Below, piece by piece: positions 8,544 to 17,780 of a stretch of 64,000 nt of DNA; the stretch's first letter is position 1, and each line of letters begins with the position of its first letter. The position numbers and the translations under genes were made by a program. The stretch lies in the NCBI GenBank assembly GCA_937899055.1, contig CALBPX010000041.1:36874-100873 (forward strand), given 5' to 3'. The notes below the pieces were generated by a model, which did no database searches, was not told where the DNA came from, and saw nothing but the letters and a program-made list of their open reading frames with translations. The stretch is from an uncultured Bacteroidales bacterium (GTDB lineage: Bacteria; Bacteroidota; Bacteroidia; Bacteroidales; UBA932).

Positions 8544-11042
8544 ATGAAGATATTTAAGCTGCTGATTGTTTGCGCTTTGCTGGCTTTGCCGCTGGCAGTT
8601 TCGGCACAGGATGTAGATTATTTAAACCCTAAGACATATGTCATAGGCGGAGTAAAGGTAACCGGAGTCAAGTATCTCAGCGAAGAACAGATACTCTCTG
8701 TTACAGGCATTTCAAAAGGTGACAAGATAACCATTCCGAGCATTGAACTTTCAGATGTGCTCAAGAGGGTTTGGGCTCAGCGATATTTTTCCGATGTAGG
8801 ATTCTTCATAGACTCTCTTTCAAGCGGAAGGGATACAGTGTGGCTGGGTCTGCATCTGACTGAAAGACCGAGAGTTTCCAGATGGTCGTTCAGCGGAATC
8901 AGAAACGGTCAGAAGTCCGAACTCAACGAAAGGCTCAAGCTCAAGAGAGGCTCCGAACTTTCGGACTACATAATTGAGTCTTCAACCAGCATAATCAAGA
9001 GGTATTTCCACGAAAAAGGCTTCCTCAAGTGCGAGGTAAAAGTTCAGCAGGAGGAAGATCCGGTTGTCAAGAATGCCGTAAGGGTAACCTTTGACATAGA
9101 CAAGGGCCCCAAGGTAAAGATAGGCAAGATAACTTTCAGCGGAAACAAGAACCTCAGCGAGAGAAAACTTGTCAAATCCATGAAGCACACCCGCGACAAG
9201 AGGCTCATGAACTTCTTCAAATCCAAGAAATTCAAACAGAAGGAGTACACCGAAGACAAGACCAATCTGATATCTGCCTTCAACGAGCAGGGTTATAGAG
9301 ATGCAAGAATACTCAAGGATACGATGTATTACATTAGCGATGACCGTCTTCAGATTGACTTTGACCTGGAAGAGGGAGACCGCTACTACTTCAGAGACAT
9401 CACCTGGACCGGCAACAGCATCTATTCCACAGATCAGCTGAATCAGGTTCTCAGGATCAAGAAAGGCGATATCTACGACCTTGTAACCATGGACAAGCGC
9501 CTGACCGGAGATCCAAAGCAGATGGAACCCGATGTCAGAAAGATGTACACCGACAACGGCTATCTGTTCTTCAACATCATGCCGGTGGAAAAAGCCATAC
9601 AGAACGATTCCGTTGACGTTGAGATGAGAATCTACGAAGGCAAGCCTGCAACCTTCAACAAGATCATAATCAACGGCAACAACATTACCGCAGAAAAGAT
9701 AGCCAGAAGGGCCGTATTTACAAAGCCGGGCTACCTTTATTCCCAGACAGATTTTGAAAGGTCTGTCCGCGAACTTTCTTCCATAGGGCATTTCAACCCG
9801 GAAGTGTTCCAGACCGGAGCCGGCTACAGCATAGTTCCGGACGCCAACAAAAATACGGTGGATATTGCCTACAACCTGGAGGAAAAACCCGACAGCCATG
9901 TTGAACTTTCAGGAGGCTGGGGAGGAAACACTTTTGTAGGAACCCTGGGCCTTAGTTTCAACAACTTTGCAATAAAGAGGGTGTTCAAGAAGAAAGCCTG
10001 GAGGCCGGTGCCTCTGGGAGACGGCCAGAACCTGTCTATAAGGTTCCAGACCAGCGGAACATATTACACTGCACTGTCGGCATCGTTTGCAGAACCTTGG
10101 CTGGTGGGCAACAAGCCGGTGAGCCTCAGCGTTTCTACCTATTTCACAAGGCAGACAAACTCCACCTATTTCTACAGGAATTCAGACCAGTACATGGAGG
10201 TTTACGGAGTAAGTGCAAGCCTGGGTTCAAGGCTTTCCTGGCCAGACAACTACTTTGTGCTCTTCCACGCCCTGAGCTGGCAGACCTACAAGCTTCAGAA
10301 CTGGTATTACAACTTCCTGTTCGATACCGGCAAGAGCCACAACTTCAGCTACACCATAGGTCTTGAACGCAACTCCACCGACCAGCCAATCTATCCGCGC
10401 GGCGGTTCGGACTTTACAGTTACTCTCCAGCTGACACCGCCTTATTCTCTGTTCAGAGGCCATCGCGATTATAAAACAATGGATGCCAGCGAAAAATACA
10501 AGTGGATAGAATACCACAAATGGCAGTTCAAGAGCGATGTCTATCTCAAGGTTGTAGGAGACCTCGTGTTCAGGGCCGCTGCCAACTGGGGCTATTTAGG
10601 CTATTACAAGAAGTCTCTGGGATATTCTCCGTTCGAAGGGTTTGAGGTAGGCGGCGACGGTATGAGCGGTTACAACACTTATGGCTCCGATATCATAGCT
10701 CTCAGAGGTTATCCAAACTACTCGCTGACACCTATAGAAGACAATGCGTATGTAGGACATGTATATGATAAATTCACATTGGAACTCAGATATCCTCTGA
10801 TTCTCCAACCATCTAGCACGATATTTGCCCTTGCCTTCCTCGAGGGCGGAAACTGCTGGAGTCAAATCAGTGCGTTCAACCCGTTTGAAATTAAAAGAAG
10901 TGCGGGCATAGGCGTGAGGATAATGCTCCCTATGGTGGGTCTGATGGGTATAGACTGGGGATATGGATTTGATCCAGTGCCCAACGAAGGCAAGAAGAAG
11001 GGAGGAAGTCAGTTCCACTTTGTGATAGGTCAACAGTTCTAA
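8544..11042 (+). CDS. bamA: Outer-membrane protein assembly factor BamA
   Basis: The central Omp85-type insertase of the outer membrane. A signal peptide (cleaved near VSAQ, residue 22) is followed by repeated POTRA domains up to about residue 440; VIGGVKVTGVKYLSEEQIL and VKIGKITFSGNKNLSERKL are two clear POTRA starts. The rest is a beta barrel ending in the aromatic residue F (FVIGQQF), the outer-membrane targeting signal. The conserved (V/L)RG(F/Y) motif of Omp85 barrels is seen as LRGYPNY (about 718-724). The 832-residue length fits. Two Skp/OmpH chaperone genes follow immediately, which supports the assignment. Confidence 0.96.
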   Translation: MKIFKLLIVCALLALPLAVSAQDVDYLNPKTYVIGGVKVTGVKYLSEEQILSVTGISKGDKITIPSIELSDVLKRVWAQRYFSDVGFFIDSLSSGRDTVWLGLHLTERPRVSRWSFSGIRNGQKSELNERLKLKRGSELSDYIIESSTSIIKRYFHEKGFLKCEVKVQQEEDPVVKNAVRVTFDIDKGPKVKIGKITFSGNKNLSERKLVKSMKHTRDKRLMNFFKSKKFKQKEYTEDKTNLISAFNEQGYRDARILKDTMYYISDDRLQIDFDLEEGDRYYFRDITWTGNSIYSTDQLNQVLRIKKGDIYDLVTMDKRLTGDPKQMEPDVRKMYTDNGYLFFNIMPVEKAIQNDSVDVEMRIYEGKPATFNKIIINGNNITAEKIARRAVFTKPGYLYSQTDFERSVRELSSIGHFNPEVFQTGAGYSIVPDANKNTVDIAYNLEEKPDSHVELSGGWGGNTFVGTLGLSFNNFAIKRVFKKKAWRPVPLGDGQNLSIRFQTSGTYYTALSASFAEPWLVGNKPVSLSVSTYFTRQTNSTYFYRNSDQYMEVYGVSASLGSRLSWPDNYFVLFHALSWQTYKLQNWYYNFLFDTGKSHNFSYTIGLERNSTDQPIYPRGGSDFTVTLQLTPPYSLFRGHRDYKTMDASEKYKWIEYHKWQFKSDVYLKVVGDLVFRAAANWGYLGYYKKSLGYSPFEGFEVGGDGMSGYNTYGSDIIALRGYPNYSLTPIEDNAYVGHVYDKFTLELRYPLILQPSSTIFALAFLEGGNCWSQISAFNPFEIKRSAGIGVRIMLPMVGLMGIDWGYGFDPVPNEGKKKGGSQFHFVIGQQF

Positions 11043-11060
11043 AAACAATAGGAGGTTATT

Positions 11061-11588
11061 ATGAAAAAGTTATTGGTTTTGGCATTTGTATCAATGCTTT
11101 TTGGCTTTAAGGCTGCGGCCCAGGATATTCCCACAAAGTGCGGGTACGTAAATACGGAAACAATACTTGCAGCCATACCTGAATACAAGGTGGCTACTCA
11201 GAAACTTGAGGCCTTGGGGAACCAGTATCAGGACGAAATCAAGAAAGATTTTGCTCAGATTGAAACACTTTACAACAACTATCAGAAACAGAAAGCCTCT
11301 TTGAGCGCCCATCAGCGTCAGGCCAAGGAAGAAGAAATCATAGCCAAGGAAAAGGCTGCCAAGCAGAAGCAGCAGTCTTACTTCGGTCAGGACGGAGCCC
11401 TTCAGAAGAAGAGTCAGGAACTTGTAGATCCTATAAAGGAAAGGGTCCAGAAGGCCATAGACTATGTTGCCGAAAAAGGCGGCTACATGCTGATTATAGA
11501 CATAGCAACCGGTCAGGGAGTGGTATATGCCGCTTCGGCCGCCGATCTGAGCAGCCAGGTAATAAGCGTTTATCCTCAGATCAGGTAA
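11061..11588 (+). CDS. OmpH/Skp periplasmic chaperone (first copy)
   Basis: A 175-residue exported chaperone expected to carry unfolded outer-membrane proteins to BamA. The signal peptide ends at AAAQ (about residue 21). GYVNTETILAAIPEY begins the first beta segment, a Lys/Gln-rich coiled coil covers about 45-125, and GYMLIIDIATGQGVVYA closes the fold. The ATG is 18 bases after the bamA stop. An AGGAGG stretch sits 5 bases before the ATG, rare here and a plausible ribosome site. Confidence 0.93.
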   Translation: MKKLLVLAFVSMLFGFKAAAQDIPTKCGYVNTETILAAIPEYKVATQKLEALGNQYQDEIKKDFAQIETLYNNYQKQKASLSAHQRQAKEEEIIAKEKAAKQKQQSYFGQDGALQKKSQELVDPIKERVQKAIDYVAEKGGYMLIIDIATGQGVVYAASAADLSSQVISVYPQIR

Positions 11589-11635
11589 AAGCAATACACA
11601 AAACAGATGATTAATAATTAAAGAATTATAACACC

Positions 11636-12187
11636 ATGAAGAAGACATTTATGTTTTTGGTTGCAGCTGTGATTGCAGGTGCGGCCTTTATGCCAACCAA
11701 GGCTTCGGCTCAGAAATTAGGACACATCAACTCTCAGGAAATCGTTGCCTTGATGCCGGAAAGAGACGATGCCATTACAAAGTTGCAGGCCTTTGGAAAG
11801 GAGCTTACCGAAACCCTCACATCCATGCAGAACGACTATCAGACCAAGGTTAAGGAATACAACGACAAAGCTTCTACCTGGAACGAATCCATAAAGAAGG
11901 CAAAGGAAGATGAACTCAACAGCCTCTATCAGCGCATCAACCAGTTCCAGAACCAGGCCGAGCAGGACTTTTCTGCACGTCAGGAAACACTCATGACTCC
12001 GGTTATGAAGAAGGCTCAGGAAGCCATAGACAAAGTAGCAAAGGCTCAGGGGCTTGCTTATGTAATTGACCTGGCTTCCGGTGCGGTCATCTACATAGAT
12101 GAGGCAAATACGGTAAACCTGCTTCCTCTGGTAAAGGCAGAGTTGGGTATTCCGGCCAGCAAGACTCAGCCTACTCAGATTCAATAG
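11636..12187 (+). CDS. OmpH/Skp periplasmic chaperone (second copy)
   Basis: A 183-residue relative of the preceding gene, with a signal peptide ending at ASAQ (about residue 25), GHINSQEIVALMPERDDA, a long coiled coil (about 50-125) and AYVIDLASGAVIYID near the end. Two successive OmpH genes after bamA are usual in Bacteroidota. It is the last gene of the uppS-bamA run and is followed by a rho-independent terminator. Confidence 0.93.
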   Translation: MKKTFMFLVAAVIAGAAFMPTKASAQKLGHINSQEIVALMPERDDAITKLQAFGKELTETLTSMQNDYQTKVKEYNDKASTWNESIKKAKEDELNSLYQRINQFQNQAEQDFSARQETLMTPVMKKAQEAIDKVAKAQGLAYVIDLASGAVIYIDEANTVNLLPLVKAELGIPASKTQPTQIQ

Positions 12188-12225
12188 GCTGACATTGACC
12201 GATATTCATCAACCGTAGATTTAAG

Positions 12226-12263
12226 GAACCCGCCTTGCAGAACAATGCCGGGCGGGTTCATTT
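12226..12263 (+). terminator. Rho-independent terminator after the bamA-ompH run
   Basis: A perfect 9-bp stem, GAACCCGCC (12226-12234) with GGCGGGTTC (12251-12259), a 16-base loop and then ATTTT. It lies 38 bases after the last OmpH stop. Confidence 0.75.
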
Positions 12264-12316
12264 TGGCGGTTGCAGAGGGGTGTTGAAAGCTTTGTTTGAA
12301 AATTATAGGAAATTAA

Positions 12317-12347
12317 TTGTTTGGCGTTGAAAGATTGTCTATATTTG
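12317..12347 (+). promoter_or_regulatory. Promoter for korA-korB-gdhA
   Basis: TATATTTG (12340-12347) is a perfect -7 box. A TTG at 12317-12319 lies 20 bases upstream of it, and a TTTG at 12320-12323 lies 16 bases upstream. Transcription would start near 12353, giving a leader of about 45 bases before korA. Confidence 0.6.
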
Positions 12348-12398
12348 GCGTCGTTTTAATGATTAATTGAAAGTATTTCTATACACCCATCGTTATTT

Positions 12399-14228
12399 AT
12401 GGAACGTAAAGTGGTTGACGTAAAAGATGTGGTAATCCGTTTTACCGGCGATTCCGGTGATGGAATGCAACTTACGGGTACTCTGTTTGCAGATGCTTCT
12501 GCTCTGTACGGCAACGAGATATCCACATTCCCGGATTATCCTGCAGAAATCAGACCTCCTCAGGGCACCGTATCCGGTGTTTCTGGTTTTCAGGTGCATA
12601 TAGGCAACAGGGATGTCAAAACTCCCGGAGACCTTGCAGACGTTCTGGTATCTATGAACCCTGCGGCACTTATGGCCAATGCCAAGTTTGCAAAACCCGG
12701 CGGAAGCATAATCCTGGATCAGGATTCCTTTGACGAGCAGGGCCTTCAGAAGGCCGGCTTCAAGACCATGGATCCTATTCAGGAACTCAATCTGCAAGAT
12801 TACAATGTAATATGGGCTCCTATCACTTCCCTTACCAAAGAGAGTCTCAAAGACAGCGGCATGGATCTGAAGTCCATAGTAAGATGCAAGAACATCTTCA
12901 CCCTTGGAATGTGCTACTTCATGTTTGGCCGTCCGCTGCATTTTACGGAGGCTTATCTGAGAAAGAAGTTTGCAAAGAAGCCGGATCTGATTGAGCCTAA
13001 CATCAAGGTGCTCAACGACGGTTTCAACTACGCCCACAACACTCATGCAATAGGCAATACATATACGGTAGCTCCGGCAAAGCAGGAAAGGGGAACATAC
13101 CGCAGCATTAACGGAAACCAGGCAACTGCATGGGGTCTGATAGCAGCTTCCGAAAAGAGCGGAAGGCCTATGTTCGTAGGTTCATATCCTATTACTCCGG
13201 CAACTGCAATCCTGGAAGAACTTGCTATTCACAAGAACCTGGGCGTCAAGACAATGCAGTGCGAGGACGAAATTTCCGGAATATGCACTTCAATAGGTGC
13301 GGCCTATGCCGGAAACATGGCCGTTACAACAACTTCCGGCCCCGGTCTGAGCCTCAAGAGCGAGGCTCTGGGTCTGGCCTGTATAGCTGAGCTTCCTCTG
13401 GTAATTGTGGATGTTCAGCGCAGCGGCCCTTCTACCGGAATTCCTACAAAGACCGAGCAGACAGACCTTGCACAGGCTCTCTATGGCCGAAACGGCGAGT
13501 GCCCGGTAATGGTTCTGGCAGCCCGTACGCCGTCTGACTGCTTCCGTGCAGCTTACTATGCAGCCAAGTTTGCAATGGAGCACATGATGCCTGTCATCTT
13601 CCTGTCTGAGGGTTATCTTGGCAACGGAAGCGAACCTTGGAAGATTCCTTCCATGAGCGAATATCCGGCAATCAACCCTCCTGTCATAGAAAGTTGCCAA
13701 GGCAAGTTCAAGCCATTTGAAAGAGACCCGGAAACTTTTGTAAGAAAATGGGCCATACCCGGAACTCCCGGTCTGGAACATAGGGTAGGCGGTTTGGAAA
13801 AGAGCCCCGCCGGAGCCGTTTCTTCCGACCCCGAGGTTCATCAGATGATGGTAAGAAACCGTGCAACCAAACTTGCAAAGGTTGCAGACTGCATACCCGA
13901 ACTCGAAGTTTACGGCGAGAGCCAAGCCGATGTACTTCTTGTAGGATGGGGCGGAACATACGGCCATCTTTACACCGCAGCCGTTCAGCTCAGAGAAGAA
14001 GGCTACAAACTCGGATTTGCTCACTTTGACTACATAAATCCGCTTCCGAAGAACACGGCAGAAGTTCTGGGCCGCTACAAGAAGATTCTTGTATGCGAGC
14101 TCAACAGCGGCCAGTTTGCAGATTATCTGAGAGCAAAGCTCCCTCAGTACAAATATTTACAACTCAATAAGGTACAAGGCCAGCCGTTCATGGTTCACGA
14201 AATCGTGGATGCTGTAAAGGCCCTTTAA
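12399..14228 (+). CDS. korA: 2-oxoacid:ferredoxin oxidoreductase, fused gamma-alpha subunit
   Basis: Subunit of a ferredoxin-dependent oxidoreductase, most likely for 2-oxoglutarate, giving succinyl-CoA, CO2 and reduced ferredoxin. Residues 1-190 are the gamma domain (VIRFTGDSGDGMQLTG at 9-24), joined to the alpha domain from about 215 (FVGSYPITPATAILEELA, then EDEISGICTSIGAAYAG). The 609-residue fused form is typical of the KorA type. korB follows after 17 bases. Pyruvate or branched-chain substrates cannot be excluded; the neighbouring glutamate dehydrogenase favours 2-oxoglutarate. Confidence 0.92.
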   Translation: MERKVVDVKDVVIRFTGDSGDGMQLTGTLFADASALYGNEISTFPDYPAEIRPPQGTVSGVSGFQVHIGNRDVKTPGDLADVLVSMNPAALMANAKFAKPGGSIILDQDSFDEQGLQKAGFKTMDPIQELNLQDYNVIWAPITSLTKESLKDSGMDLKSIVRCKNIFTLGMCYFMFGRPLHFTEAYLRKKFAKKPDLIEPNIKVLNDGFNYAHNTHAIGNTYTVAPAKQERGTYRSINGNQATAWGLIAASEKSGRPMFVGSYPITPATAILEELAIHKNLGVKTMQCEDEISGICTSIGAAYAGNMAVTTTSGPGLSLKSEALGLACIAELPLVIVDVQRSGPSTGIPTKTEQTDLAQALYGRNGECPVMVLAARTPSDCFRAAYYAAKFAMEHMMPVIFLSEGYLGNGSEPWKIPSMSEYPAINPPVIESCQGKFKPFERDPETFVRKWAIPGTPGLEHRVGGLEKSPAGAVSSDPEVHQMMVRNRATKLAKVADCIPELEVYGESQADVLLVGWGGTYGHLYTAAVQLREEGYKLGFAHFDYINPLPKNTAEVLGRYKKILVCELNSGQFADYLRAKLPQYKYLQLNKVQGQPFMVHEIVDAVKAL

Positions 14229-14245
14229 AGTCGGGAGGAAAAGCA

Positions 14246-15262
14246 ATGAAATATACACAGCAAGATTTCAAAAGCGATCAGATAGTCAAGTGGTGCCCGG
14301 GTTGCGGAGACCATGCAATCCTTGCGGCAGTACTCAGGGCAATGCCCGAAATCTGCGAAAAGAGGGGATATACCAGAGAGCAGTTCGTATTTGTTTCAGG
14401 TATAGGCTGTTCCAGCCGTTTCCCATATTATATGAATACCTACGGATTCCACGGAATCCATGGCAGGGCCGGTGCTCTGGCAACCGGAATCAAAGTTGCC
14501 AACCCTCATCTTTCCGTTTGGCAGATGACCGGCGACGGCGACGCTCTGGCTATAGGCGGAAACCATTTCATCCATGAAATAAGAAGGAACATAGATGTCA
14601 ACATCATTTTGTTCAACAACAGGATTTACGGCCTTACCAAGGGTCAGTATTCTCCTACTTCAAGGTTTGGAATGGTTACCAAGACTTCTCCCTACGGAAC
14701 GGTTGAATATCCGTTCACTCCGGGCGAGCTGGTTCTGGGCGCAAGGGGAACATTCTTTGCCCGCAGCCTTGACAGCGAACTTGCTCTCAACCAGGAGATT
14801 ATGGTAAGGGCCGCAATGCATGACGGAACCTCTGTAATGGAGATGCTGGTAAACTGCATGATATACAACAACGGCACCCATGCCGACATTTCCGACCGCG
14901 CCGTAAGGGCCGACAGAACCATCATCCTCCGCGATGGCCAGCCTATGATCTTTGGGAAAGACCGCGATAAAGGCATAGTGCTGGACGGCCTCAAACTCAA
15001 GGTTGTGAAGTTGGGCGAAGACGGCATTACGGAAAAAGACCTTCTGGTTCACAATTCAAAGGAAGACAACTTTGGAATCCACTCCATGCTGGTTGACATG
15101 AAGGGTCCGGATTTCCCGGTGGCCCTGGGAGTCATCCGCGATGTAGAGGACAAGACCTACGACGACAGCGTTCACGCTCAGTTGGAAGAGGTAAAATCCA
15201 AGGCAAAGATTCACTCTGTGGACGAACTTTTGCACAGCGGTGCAACTTGGACGGTAGAATAG
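14246..15262 (+). CDS. korB: 2-oxoacid:ferredoxin oxidoreductase, beta subunit
   Basis: The thiamine-diphosphate-binding partner of KorA. The Fe-S/TPP region WCPGCGDHAIL (about 16-26) and GIGCSSRFPYYMNTYGFHG come first, and the TPP/Mg motif GDGDALAIGGNH lies at about 95-106 with NNRIYGLTKGQ following. The 338-residue length fits. It is translated together with korA and probably with gdhA, 45 bases downstream with no terminator between. Confidence 0.94.
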   Translation: MKYTQQDFKSDQIVKWCPGCGDHAILAAVLRAMPEICEKRGYTREQFVFVSGIGCSSRFPYYMNTYGFHGIHGRAGALATGIKVANPHLSVWQMTGDGDALAIGGNHFIHEIRRNIDVNIILFNNRIYGLTKGQYSPTSRFGMVTKTSPYGTVEYPFTPGELVLGARGTFFARSLDSELALNQEIMVRAAMHDGTSVMEMLVNCMIYNNGTHADISDRAVRADRTIILRDGQPMIFGKDRDKGIVLDGLKLKVVKLGEDGITEKDLLVHNSKEDNFGIHSMLVDMKGPDFPVALGVIRDVEDKTYDDSVHAQLEEVKSKAKIHSVDELLHSGATWTVE

Positions 15263-15307
15263 ACATAAACACTATAACAAACCAATTTTTTAAAATAAAT
15301 TTTTTAT

Positions 15308-16651
15308 ATGAAAACAGCTGAAATAATGGCTAACCTGGCTGCTAAGCATCCTGGTGAAAATGAGTACCTTCAGGCCGTTCAGGAAGTCCTCGAGAGCATC
15401 GAGGAGGTTTATAACCAGCATCCTGAATTTGAAAAGGCAAAGATTGTTGAAAGAATGGTTGAACCGGACCGTATCTTCACTTTCCGTGTAACATGGGTTG
15501 ACGATAAGGGCGAAGTTCAGACCAACCTCGGTTATCGTATCCAGTTCAACAGCGCAATAGGCCCTTACAAGGGAGGTCTCCGCTTCCACAAGGCAGTTGT
15601 TCCTTCAATGCTGAAATTCCTCGGCTTTGAGCAGACATTCAAAAACGCTCTTACTACTCTTCCTATGGGTGGAGCAAAGGGCGGTTCAGACTTTGACCCT
15701 GTTGGAAAGTCCAACGACGAAATCATGCGTTTCTGCCAAGCATTCATGCAGGAACTTTGGCAGTGCATAGGTCCTGATCAGGATATTCCTGCAGGCGACG
15801 TAGGAGTAGGCGGCCGCGAAATCGGTTTCCTCTACGGTATGTACAAGAAACTTGCCCGCGAGTACAATACAGGCGTTCTCACCGGCAAGGGAGCTACCTG
15901 GGGTGGTTCAATCCTCCGTCCTGAGGCTACTGGTTTTGGTGCTCTGTACTTCACCCAGCATCTTCTCCAGACCGCCGGCAAGGACATCGTAGGAAAGAAA
16001 GTTGCCCTGTCTGGCTTCGGTAACGTTGCTTGGGGTGCAGCTACAAAGGCAAAGGAACTTGGCGCAAAGGTTGTTGCCATTTCCGGTCCTGACGGAGTTT
16101 GCGAAATTCCTGACGGTATTACAGACGAAATGATTGACTACATGCTTGATATGCGTGCTTCCAACCGCAACAAGGTTGAGGATATGGCTACCAAGTTCCC
16201 CGGAAAGGCTATCTTCACTCCCGGAAAGAAGGCTTGGAGCATTCCTTGCGACATAGCTCTTCCTTGTGCATTCCAGAACGAGCTTTCTGAGGACGATGCC
16301 AAAGAGCTTCAGGCAAACGGTTGCTGGTGCTGCTGCGAGGTATCCAACATGGGTTGCCAGCCTGGTGCCATCCACTATTTCCAGAACAACGGTATCCTGT
16401 TTGCTCCCGGTAAGGCAGTCAACGCCGGCGGCGTAGCAACTTCAGGTCTGGAAATGACTCAGAATGCAAGCCACATAAGCTGGTCTGCAAAAGAGGTTGA
16501 CGACAAGCTGCATTTCATCATGCAGAGCATTCATGAGCAGTGCGTTAAGTACGGTACCCAGCCAGACGGTCACATAGACTATGTAAAGGGTGCCAACATT
16601 GCCGGCTTCATGAAGGTTGCTACTGCAATGCTGGAGCAGGGAATCATTTAA
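15308..16651 (+). CDS. gdhA: Glutamate dehydrogenase (hexameric, NADP type)
   Basis: Interconverts glutamate and 2-oxoglutarate plus ammonia. The 447-residue length and LPMGGAKGGSDFDPVGKS (the catalytic Lys region, about 118-135) match the hexameric class I enzymes. SGFGNVAWGAATKAKELGA (about 236-254) is the nucleotide-binding loop and PGKAVNAGGVATSGLEM the closing motif. Codon use is strongly biased, as expected for an abundant protein. Its product is the substrate of the KorAB enzyme encoded just upstream. Confidence 0.97.
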   Translation: MKTAEIMANLAAKHPGENEYLQAVQEVLESIEEVYNQHPEFEKAKIVERMVEPDRIFTFRVTWVDDKGEVQTNLGYRIQFNSAIGPYKGGLRFHKAVVPSMLKFLGFEQTFKNALTTLPMGGAKGGSDFDPVGKSNDEIMRFCQAFMQELWQCIGPDQDIPAGDVGVGGREIGFLYGMYKKLAREYNTGVLTGKGATWGGSILRPEATGFGALYFTQHLLQTAGKDIVGKKVALSGFGNVAWGAATKAKELGAKVVAISGPDGVCEIPDGITDEMIDYMLDMRASNRNKVEDMATKFPGKAIFTPGKKAWSIPCDIALPCAFQNELSEDDAKELQANGCWCCCEVSNMGCQPGAIHYFQNNGILFAPGKAVNAGGVATSGLEMTQNASHISWSAKEVDDKLHFIMQSIHEQCVKYGTQPDGHIDYVKGANIAGFMKVATAMLEQGII

Positions 16652-16673
16652 TTCTTAAGGAATTAAGCAAAAG

Positions 16674-16706
16674 AAAGGGATGGCCCGCAGGTCATCCCTT
16701 TTTTCT
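16674..16706. terminator. Bidirectional terminator between gdhA and manA
   Basis: Stem AAAGGGATG (16674-16682) with CATCCCTTT (16693-16701), followed by more T residues on the plus strand. On the minus strand the stem is followed by CTTTT, so it can also end the murI-hppA-manA transcript that converges here. Confidence 0.8.
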
Positions 16707-16733
16707 TGTGTCCGTCCGGAACGTAAGGAGGGG

Positions 16734-17750
16734 TCAGATATGTATTTCCACAATCTGAAGGTCTGAAACCGATTGCAGTTGCACGCATTTCAGTTCTGCC
16801 GGAAGCAGATAAAGGTCTCCGTCCTTAATCGGAAGCATTTCCTTAATGCAGCTGCCGGCTACAGGGCAGAAGAACAGCTTTCCGCTTCCGCCGGTGCATA
16901 CGATTACGGAAAAACTTCCGGTATCTGAATAATCGTGGTTGTATAGAACCGGATGTGCGGAATTGCCCAAGGCAGTGAAATCCAGGAACTTTGTTGTAAA
17001 ATATTCACAGGAGACCATAGGCTCTGTGCGAACATTGCCGGTTGGCGTTGCAGGGCTGCCCAAGGGGGCAAAAACATTCCTCTGAACTTCCACTTCCTTT
17101 TCCAGGGTTTCTTCAAAATCTATTGCCATGAGTGCGTCTTTTACATCCAGCCGCCGTTTTTTGCCGTCTTTGTCAAGGCGGTTGAAATCGTACAGACGGT
17201 AGGTTGTATCCGACGGCTGCTGGATTTCCAGAAGTTTTACTCCGGCTCCTATGCTGTGGACGGTTCCGGCCGGAATATAATACCAGTCGCCTTTTTGGGG
17301 GCGGAAGCGGTTCAGGACGTTTTCCAGAGTCTTTTCGCCCTTTTGGACATCTTCTTCACTGATGGAATTGGCTACAATCCTGTTGAACTCGGACGCGGTG
17401 AATCTTTTCCTGAAGCCTACCAGAAGTTCAGAATCTCTGGCAGCCTGAATGACATACCACATCTCCGTCTTGCCGTTGGGCAGATCTTTGCCTTTTGCCA
17501 TTGCATCGTTGGGATGCACCTGAACGGAAAGTTGCTGACGGGCATTTATGTGCTTTATCAGCAGGGGAAACCGGTTCCCGAACCTATTCCATACCTTTTC
17601 TCCCACAAGCCTTGCTCCATACTTTTCCACCAGCGCAGACAGCTCACATCCGCAGACGGTCTGCCTGCCTTCCATCGCTGAGAGAATCCATTCTTCCGTT
17701 CCCCAGACGGTGGCTATGTTAACCGGTGTAAACCTGTATGGGCGCATCAA
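16734..17750 (-). CDS. manA: Mannose-6-phosphate isomerase, class I
   Basis: Interconverts mannose 6-phosphate and fructose 6-phosphate, feeding GDP-sugar synthesis. The zinc site segments QLSVQVHPND (about 73-82) and KTEMWYVI (about 93-100), and GTVHSIGAGVKLLEIQQPSD (about 161-180), are diagnostic. At 338 residues it is the short bacterial form. It lies 30 bases after hppA on the same strand and is the last gene of a murI-hppA-manA run. Two consecutive ATGs leave a one-residue doubt about the start. Confidence 0.93.
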   Translation of the reverse strand: MMRPYRFTPVNIATVWGTEEWILSAMEGRQTVCGCELSALVEKYGARLVGEKVWNRFGNRFPLLIKHINARQQLSVQVHPNDAMAKGKDLPNGKTEMWYVIQAARDSELLVGFRKRFTASEFNRIVANSISEEDVQKGEKTLENVLNRFRPQKGDWYYIPAGTVHSIGAGVKLLEIQQPSDTTYRLYDFNRLDKDGKKRRLDVKDALMAIDFEETLEKEVEVQRNVFAPLGSPATPTGNVRTEPMVSCEYFTTKFLDFTALGNSAHPVLYNHDYSDTGSFSVIVCTGGSGKLFFCPVAGSCIKEMLPIKDGDLYLLPAELKCVQLQSVSDLQIVEIHI

Positions 17751-17780
17751 AAACCGATGTTAAATGTTCTTTCCTGATTA

